Of a stretch of DNA of 64,000 nt, positions 58,659 to 64,000 are shown piece by piece. The position numbers were made by a program, and so were the translations under genes. Positions within the stretch are counted from its first letter, which is position 1; the number at the start of each line of letters is the position of its first letter. The stretch lies in NCBI GenBank assembly GCA_044227505.1, contig JBGAWP010000002.1, forward strand, positions 1-64,000, written 5' to 3'. This stretch comes from UBA7236 sp044227505 (GTDB lineage: Bacteria > Bacteroidota > Bacteroidia > Chitinophagales > BACL12). Below the pieces are notes generated by a model that was given only the letters and a program-made list of their open reading frames with translations, searched no databases and was not told the DNA's origin.

Positions 58659-61600
58659 TTATTTAACCCAAACCTCATCACAAAACACCCACGTATCTCC
58701 ACCTTTTCCCGGATGCCAATTTGGAACTGTGCCGAAATTATAGGCGACAAATTTTACGTATCGGGTTTTTATAGCATTTAATTCTGCTTCTACATTTTTA
58801 ATTTCTTTTGAATCATAATTATCAGAAGGAGTATTATTGACAATGGTTTTACTGAGCGTATATTTTTTACCATCTGTGGAAGTATAAATTTCCAATTTTG
58901 CAGGCATCCATATCCAGCTTCTTACATCCTGTAAAAACCCTGCTCCGGCTTTTGTTATTTCTTTTATTTCACCAAGATCTAAAACCACTTCCATATTTTC
59001 TTTTTGCCATCCTTGCCACATACCTGTTCTGAAATCGGCTCCTCCGTGCATACCATCGATTAATGCAGTTTCGCCTCCGGCGGTGTATTGGGAGTTGTAT
59101 TTTGTGAGGTAGTTTATTTTGTAGTTGTGTGACAGCTTGGTGAAGACTGCTGTGGACACCTGTTCTCCTCCTCTAAAAGCTTTAATTATTGTTGAATTAA
59201 AAATGGTAAAAGGACCATCATATTTAATTGATCCATAATCGGGATTGGAACCATCAATAGTGTAATAAATTTGATTATCAGTTTCCCAATAATTTCCGTT
59301 GTTTTTAAATAATTCAAAAGAAATGGTGATGGAATCTTTGAAAGTTGATGATTCATAAATAAATATCGGTGCAGTTTTCCGGACGCCAAATTTTGGATGA
59401 AGATAAGCGGAAAGTCGAATCTGATTACTTTTATCTGTAAGTAAAAGGGTTAATGTATCTGCCTCCAAAATATCCGAATGATTGATTTGAGGGAAATATA
59501 GATCAAATGGTTTTCCTGAATTTAATATTCTTGCTTTTTCAATGAATATACTTTTTTCTGATTCTTTAGCAGTAAATACATTAAATATTTTACCATTTTC
59601 AAGATGTATTTTAATTGTATCAAACGAGGGTGTTCCCAATTCATAAGTGCCTCCGTAACCGCCTGGTGTTGCAGGATAAAACCCCATCGCACTGAATACA
59701 TACCAGGCACTCATTTGTCCACAATCTTCATTTCCAATTAATCCGTCGGGCGCATTTTTATAAAAATCATTTTTAATTTTATTTACATAATATTGGGTTT
59801 TCCAAGGCGTTAATGTATTATATAAATATGCAATATGATGACTCGGTTCATTACCATGGGCATATTGTCCAATCAATCCGGTAATATCTGATTGATTTCT
59901 GCCCGTTGTTTTAGCAGAAGTAGTGAATAAGGAATCTAATAAATTTTCATATTTACTTCCAACCTTATTACTGAATGATTCCATTAAGATGAGTTCATTC
60001 ATATATTGGGGATAGGAAAAAGAATATTGCCATGCATTTGCCTCAGTGTAATTAAAATTTACTTCCTTAGGATCAAAAGGTTTGTACCAACCTCCATTAA
60101 ATCGTGGTCTGGCAAATAAGTTGGAGTCTATTAAATTGGCAAAATTTTTCGCCCTGCTATTAAATTTATATTCATCATTAACCTGGAAGACAGAACCACC
60201 ACTTTTTTTTGTGCTATCCTTTTCAAATTCAATTTCCTGGATAAGAGTTTGATAATTCGCTATACACCAATCATCATAACTATATTCCATAGTTTTCGAA
60301 ACAGATTCCGGTTCTTCGTTGCTTTCGATATATCCTTTTTCTTTATAATATTTTAATCCGAAATGATCGAGGTTGGCACTGTGTTTCATGGCTTCGTAGG
60401 CGAGGTTCATATCATAACCACGGATTCCCTTTGCTGCAGCATCGGCAATTACACTTACGGAATGATAACCTATCATACAATCAGTTTCGTTGCTGCTTAA
60501 TTCCCAAACGGGTAACCTTCCTCCTTGTTCGTATTGTCTTAAAAAGGTATTGATAAAATCATTTGTTCTTTTTTGATCAATAATAGTGAGTAAAGGATGT
60601 AGTGCGCGATAAGTATCCCACAAAGAAAACACGGTGTAATAATCAAATTCATCGGCGCTGTGAATTTTATTGTCCCTTCCGCGATATTTACCATCCACAT
60701 CTTCATAAATATTCGGCGCAAGCATGCAGTGATATAAGGCAGAATAAAATATCACCAATTTATTTTCGGGATCTGTTAATGATTTTTTTTCATCGGTAAT
60801 ACTCTTAACTTCTATTTTTGAAAGCTCTTTATTCCAGATAAGATCAGCATCTTTTTTCACCTTTTCAAAATCCCAGTGCGGAATTTCCGCCTGCATATTT
60901 TTCCATGCACCAACGCAGCTTACAGGCGAAAGTGCACACTTTACCATGATAGTTTTTCCACCATCCCCTAAAAACTGAAAAAAGCTATTTAAATGGGTAC
61001 CGCTTAATATTTTGGAACCGAATTGTTGTGATCTCACCATAACTGAGTTGGTGCTGTCGATGATCTCCGCATAATTAAATGGCTCCGAAAATTCAATGGC
61101 AAAATATAACCATTGATCTTTTGCCCAACTGGAGGATCGTCGCAAACCCTGAATTTTTGTCGGGGAAATAATTTCAATATAGGATCCTTCCAATAATTTA
61201 TCTCTGTGCCGCAGATCTAAAACGATATTTATTTTTCCGGTATCAGGATAGATATATTTATGCATTCCAACACGAGCAGTTGCAGTTAATTCAACAGGAA
61301 TATTATCATCCTCCAATAAAACAGAATAATATCCGGGTGAAGCCTTCTCCGTTTTATGCGAAAAGGCTGATGCATATCCCTTCTTTGGATTATTATTAAT
61401 AATATTATTTAATTGTGGTTCCCCAACAGTGGGCATCAATAATATATCGCAATAATCTGCTATACCTGTCCCGCTTAAATGGGTATGTGAAAATCCATAT
61501 ATAATGGAATCGCTATAATGATATCCGCCGCATCCATCCCAATCGTTATAACCATCGGGTCTTGTATCGGGACTTAATTGCACAAAACCAAATGGAAGAG

Positions 61601-61721
61601 TAGCTCCGGGGTATGTATGTCCATGTCCGCCGGTACCAATAAACGGGTTTACAAATTTGGTAAGGTTTTGGGTACTTACTTTTAGACTTAATAGGAGAAA
61701 AACACAAATAATACTTTTCAT
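58659..61721 (-). CDS. GH92 alpha-1,2-mannosidase with C-terminal carbohydrate-binding-like domains
   Basis: The protein has 1020 residues. The signal peptide MKSIICVFLLLSLKVSTQ is at the start chosen (61721); a longer frame to 61817 adds 32 residues without support. The GH92 signatures VNPFIGTGGHGHTYPGATLP and FSHTHLSGTG are near the N-terminus; GNEDCGQMSAWYVFSAMGFY is in the catalytic barrel. After it a chitobiase-like segment (YYTIDGSNPDYGSIKYDGPF, about 820-900) and an F5/8 C-type segment (about 900-1018) follow. GH92 enzymes remove alpha-linked mannose with calcium. It is exported to the periplasm or surface. Confidence 0.93.
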   Translation of the reverse strand: MKSIICVFLLLSLKVSTQNLTKFVNPFIGTGGHGHTYPGATLPFGFVQLSPDTRPDGYNDWDGCGGYHYSDSIIYGFSHTHLSGTGIADYCDILLMPTVGEPQLNNIINNNPKKGYASAFSHKTEKASPGYYSVLLEDDNIPVELTATARVGMHKYIYPDTGKINIVLDLRHRDKLLEGSYIEIISPTKIQGLRRSSSWAKDQWLYFAIEFSEPFNYAEIIDSTNSVMVRSQQFGSKILSGTHLNSFFQFLGDGGKTIMVKCALSPVSCVGAWKNMQAEIPHWDFEKVKKDADLIWNKELSKIEVKSITDEKKSLTDPENKLVIFYSALYHCMLAPNIYEDVDGKYRGRDNKIHSADEFDYYTVFSLWDTYRALHPLLTIIDQKRTNDFINTFLRQYEQGGRLPVWELSSNETDCMIGYHSVSVIADAAAKGIRGYDMNLAYEAMKHSANLDHFGLKYYKEKGYIESNEEPESVSKTMEYSYDDWCIANYQTLIQEIEFEKDSTKKSGGSVFQVNDEYKFNSRAKNFANLIDSNLFARPRFNGGWYKPFDPKEVNFNYTEANAWQYSFSYPQYMNELILMESFSNKVGSKYENLLDSLFTTSAKTTGRNQSDITGLIGQYAHGNEPSHHIAYLYNTLTPWKTQYYVNKIKNDFYKNAPDGLIGNEDCGQMSAWYVFSAMGFYPATPGGYGGTYELGTPSFDTIKIHLENGKIFNVFTAKESEKSIFIEKARILNSGKPFDLYFPQINHSDILEADTLTLLLTDKSNQIRLSAYLHPKFGVRKTAPIFIYESSTFKDSITISFELFKNNGNYWETDNQIYYTIDGSNPDYGSIKYDGPFTIFNSTIIKAFRGGEQVSTAVFTKLSHNYKINYLTKYNSQYTAGGETALIDGMHGGADFRTGMWQGWQKENMEVVLDLGEIKEITKAGAGFLQDVRSWIWMPAKLEIYTSTDGKKYTLSKTIVNNTPSDNYDSKEIKNVEAELNAIKTRYVKFVAYNFGTVPNWHPGKGGDTWVFCDEVWVK

Positions 61722-62039
61722 GTCATGAAGGTAAAGGATAATGTAGAATCCTTGTAACCTTCTGTTGGGAAATTCCCCAAAGTGTGGACTTTTGCCCCAG
61801 CAATTATTTAAGCACATATTTCGGTTGCAAAGTCATCTTTTACAATTTATTAACAATTTACCTGTCTATACATAGCATTATTTATAATATATCAGTAAAA
61901 TAGAGCAGTCTGAAATTTGTTAAAGTCATAACAGCTTCACATTAAATGGTTTGACTCATTTGTCGCATACATATTGCGCAATTTGAATTTGAGCACCAGG
62001 AAGCACAGTTTTTATTTTAATTTATTATTCAGGCATTTT
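61722..62039. other. AT-rich divergent spacer, no gene
   Basis: The 318 bp between the divergent GH92 and SGNH-like genes hold no plausible frame. I see only AT-rich DNA (TTTATAATATATC near 61880), a GAAATTTG box at 61912-61919 far from the start, and no clear inverted repeat. Confidence 0.6.
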
Positions 62040-63299
62040 ATGACAAGAAATTTTTCTCCTCTGCTTCTCCTCCTTGGCATTAGCACCTTTGTATTTGCAC
62101 AAAAAGATTGTACTCACGACAATACAGGATTGATTCCAATAACTGATCTTGGCGCAGGAACTTACCGCGGATTTACCGGCGGGTTATATCCTGATGGCTC
62201 CAATGAAAGGCCCGCAGATTATCTTACAGCATGTATTGAACATGCCCAAAATATTACAACGCTTGATACCGAAGGTAATTTTGATGAAGATGGTCGTATT
62301 GTAATGCTTGGTATTGGCGCTTCTAATCCGGGGGCTGAGTTTAATAAGTTTATGGAAATTTCAAATTATTTTGAACCAAGAAATGATAAATTATCACTTG
62401 TAAATGGTTGCGTTCCTTCCATGGGAATACAGGATATGAATTATACTGCAGCAGAATATTGGGGCAATGTGATTGAAATGTTAGAGGATAATGGATTATC
62501 TGCCGAACAAGTACAGGTTGTATGGATAGAAGAAGAAAATACAGAGGTTGGCGATACTACATTCCCAAGCGCTGCACAAGCTTTAGTAACGGATTTTCAT
62601 TTTTTATTGCAGGCAATTAAAATTATGTTTCCCAACACTCAAATTTGTTATGTGACCGCACGAGCCTATGCAGGTTATGCAGATCCTTCGGCTGAAGATC
62701 TTACAAACGGATTAAAATTTCCGCGGGATTATTATAATGGCTGGGGATTAAAATGGTTTATTGAAAATGTAATTAATCATGAACTCGGATATAGTTACGA
62801 AGGTCCAACGGCAGAAATACCATTAGTTACCTGGGGTTCTTATCATTGGACAGATGGTTCCGTTGAACGGTCGGATGGATTATCATTAATTTGTGAAGAG
62901 GATGTAGCAGACGATGGATTACATTTAAGTGGTTCCGGAGAAATTAAGATGGGTCAGCTTATGCTCGATTATTTTATTGCAGATACCACTGCTAAATATT
63001 GGTTCTTTGATGAAGTTTATTCAGGAATTTATAACAATGAAAAGGAAAATACTACATTAAATATTTTCCCGAATCCGATTTCAGGAGATCAAATTCATTT
63101 AAACGCGGAGAATTTTCAATTAAATGAAAAAGTGGATATCAATATTTTTTCCATGGATGGTAAACAGATTTTTTCATTGCAGGAAAATTACGCTGCCGGC
63201 CTGACATTATTTTTACCTGATCTTAATTCCGGTTTGTATAGAATTTCCATGCATTCAGACAGCGCTGCATCCACTGCTTCGTTTGTTGTTGCGGAATAA
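62040..63299 (+). CDS. SGNH-hydrolase-like secreted protein with T9SS domain
   Basis: The protein has 419 residues. A signal peptide (1-21, FVFAQ) is followed by a domain of about 310 residues and a T9SS sorting domain (IFPNPISGDQIHL to the end). The main domain has an SGNH-like pattern: IVMLGIGASNPGAEF (block I-like), an NGCVPSMG segment, and a block V-like DGLHLSGSGEIKMG with Asp and His. This suggests an esterase or lipase-like fold, but the catalytic serine is not assured and I know no named family. ATG 62040 is used; a TTG frame to 61974 adds 22 unsupported residues. GH92 and ROK genes near it suggest sugar metabolism as context. Confidence 0.65.
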   Translation: MTRNFSPLLLLLGISTFVFAQKDCTHDNTGLIPITDLGAGTYRGFTGGLYPDGSNERPADYLTACIEHAQNITTLDTEGNFDEDGRIVMLGIGASNPGAEFNKFMEISNYFEPRNDKLSLVNGCVPSMGIQDMNYTAAEYWGNVIEMLEDNGLSAEQVQVVWIEEENTEVGDTTFPSAAQALVTDFHFLLQAIKIMFPNTQICYVTARAYAGYADPSAEDLTNGLKFPRDYYNGWGLKWFIENVINHELGYSYEGPTAEIPLVTWGSYHWTDGSVERSDGLSLICEEDVADDGLHLSGSGEIKMGQLMLDYFIADTTAKYWFFDEVYSGIYNNEKENTTLNIFPNPISGDQIHLNAENFQLNEKVDINIFSMDGKQIFSLQENYAAGLTLFLPDLNSGLYRISMHSDSAASTASFVVAE

Positions 63300-63311
63300 T
63301 ACAAATAAAGA

Positions 63312-63360
63312 AAAAAAATACCCTGATAAAATGTTAATCATTTTATCAGGGTATTTTTTT
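63312..63360 (+). terminator. strong terminator between convergent genes
   Basis: 22-nt arms (63312-63333 and 63339-63360) pair perfectly, loop TTAAT; core TACCCTGATAAAATG with A- and T-runs, bidirectional. Confidence 0.93.
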
Positions 63361-63373
63361 CATTAAATATAAT

Positions 63374-64000
63374 TTATTTCAACTCATTCCAGATAAGAGA
63401 AGCACTTCCTAAAATTGCAGCCTCATTTTCTTTTAATCCGGAAGGAAGAACAGGAATTTTGTTTTTGTAGATGGGTAATAAATAATTTTCAAAACTTTCG
63501 ATGGTAGGTTTAAATATTAATTCACCTGCCTGAGCCAGACCTCCAAATAAAAATATTTTTTCGGGTCTGGTATAACAAACGGAATTTGCCAGAGCAAAAC
63601 CTAATATTTCACCTGTTTTTTTAAATGCTTCTAATGCAATGGAATCGCCTTCCAAAGCTTTTTTATAAACCTCAGCACTATCGATCATATTTCCCAAACT
63701 CGTTCTGAACTCATCAAGATTCTGATTGCGCAATAATTCGTAATAGGTTTTAACTATTCCGGGTGCACTTACATATTGTTCTAAACAACCTCTTCTTCCA
63801 CATGGACATTCTCTGCCGTTTCTATAAACAATAGTATGGCCAAGTTCCCCTGCAAGGCTATCATATCCATAAACAATTTTCCCATCTACAACAATTCCAC
63901 TTCCTAATCCGGTGCCGAGTGTGATAAATAAATAATCTTTCATTCCTTCAGCCGCGCCGTAAAACATTTCACCCATTGCAGCTGCTTTTGCATCGTTAGT
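63374..64000 (-). CDS. ROK-family sugar kinase, C-terminal part
   Basis: The last 208 codons are in the window; the 5' end lies beyond 64000 and the frame stays open there (TNDAKAAAMGEMFYG). LGTGLGSGIVVDGKIVYGYDSLAGELGH is the ROK signature region. The zinc motif CPCGRRGCLEQY follows. The C-terminus has KIFLFGGLAQAGELI. ROK kinases phosphorylate glucose, ManNAc, or related sugars with ATP; with a GH92 mannosidase nearby, a hexose from glycan breakdown is plausible but not shown. No helix-turn-helix is seen in the part present. Confidence 0.92.
   Translation of the reverse strand, partial: TNDAKAAAMGEMFYGAAEGMKDYLFITLGTGLGSGIVVDGKIVYGYDSLAGELGHTIVYRNGRECPCGRRGCLEQYVSAPGIVKTYYELLRNQNLDEFRTSLGNMIDSAEVYKKALEGDSIALEAFKKTGEILGFALANSVCYTRPEKIFLFGGLAQAGELIFKPTIESFENYLLPIYKNKIPVLPSGLKENEAAILGSASLIWNELK

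Noticed and set aside
1..64000. Insertion sequence or prophage
   Set aside because: No transposase, integrase or phage structural gene could be recognised, in spite of many repeats.

Overview
The window comes from a low-GC Bacteroidota genome. Evidence for this is several proteins with type IX secretion (T9SS) C-terminal domains, two tandem proteins with the gliding-motility/CHU-type C-terminal domain, a TonB-dependent receptor with an N-terminal carboxypeptidase-like domain, TAnnTTTG-type promoter boxes (often with an upstream TTG), almost no Shine-Dalgarno sequences, several TTG starts, and loss of protein-coding order to repeat-filled intergenic spacers. The chromosome looks like that of a free-living, respiring heterotroph. 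No rRNA, CRISPR array, transposase or prophage is visible.

Layout. 0-0.5 kb: 5' part of an RsmB/NOL1-type RNA m5C methyltransferase. 0.9-7.2 kb: a large CotH/lamin-tail T9SS protein flanked by inverted composite repeats, a long-chain polyprenyl diphosphate synthase and an M48 lipoprotein protease. 7.4-16.8 kb: FecA-like TonB receptor, PafA-type phosphatase, hypothetical lipoprotein, sortilin-like secreted protein, DUF486 protein and a MORN-like protein. 16.9-22.6 kb: Fic protein, YdeI/DUF1905 protein, cytochrome c lipoprotein and choice-of-anchor-L T9SS protein. 22.7-27.2 kb: housekeeping block of TrmN6-type methyltransferase, acidic protein, gltX, polysaccharide deacetylase, TatD nuclease and tRNA-Ser(GGA). 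27.2-32.5 kb: repeats, a small lipoprotein and two secreted amidohydrolases. 32.8-37.3 kb: two tandem paralogous PKD/T9SS proteins. 37.4-41.5 kb: cytochrome c, anmK, an epimerase, YjjG nucleotidase and a DUF559 endonuclease between C/G-rich palindromes. 41.5-44.3 kb: minus-strand membrane-lipid operon CPBP protease > DUF2007 > cdsA > psd. 44.5-51.4 kb: dusB, then a NUDIX hydrolase overlapping a PLD-SF2 helicase-DUF3427 protein and followed by a PD-(D/E)xK nuclease-like protein, then LemA and a zinc peptidase. 52.1-54.8 kb: rplM-rpsI-rpsB-tsf with promoter, leader hairpin, internal hairpin and a strong terminator. 55.3-64 kb: SBBP/MopE T9SS protein, GH92 alpha-mannosidase, SGNH-like T9SS protein and a ROK kinase cut by the window end.

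The two most interesting loci are (1) the NUDIX / PLD-helicase-DUF3427 / PD-(D/E)xK cluster at 45.7-49.8 kb, which has the make-up of an anti-phage or DNA-processing system and carries a dyad in its leader, and (2) the DUF559 endonuclease at 40.6-41.1 kb, bracketed by inverted copies of a palindromic repeat like a selfish unit. The intergenic DNA has its own pattern: five sequence-unrelated tandem repeats all have a period of exactly 7 bp, several repeats sit as inverted pairs around single genes, and one palindrome family shows compensatory changes in its arms.
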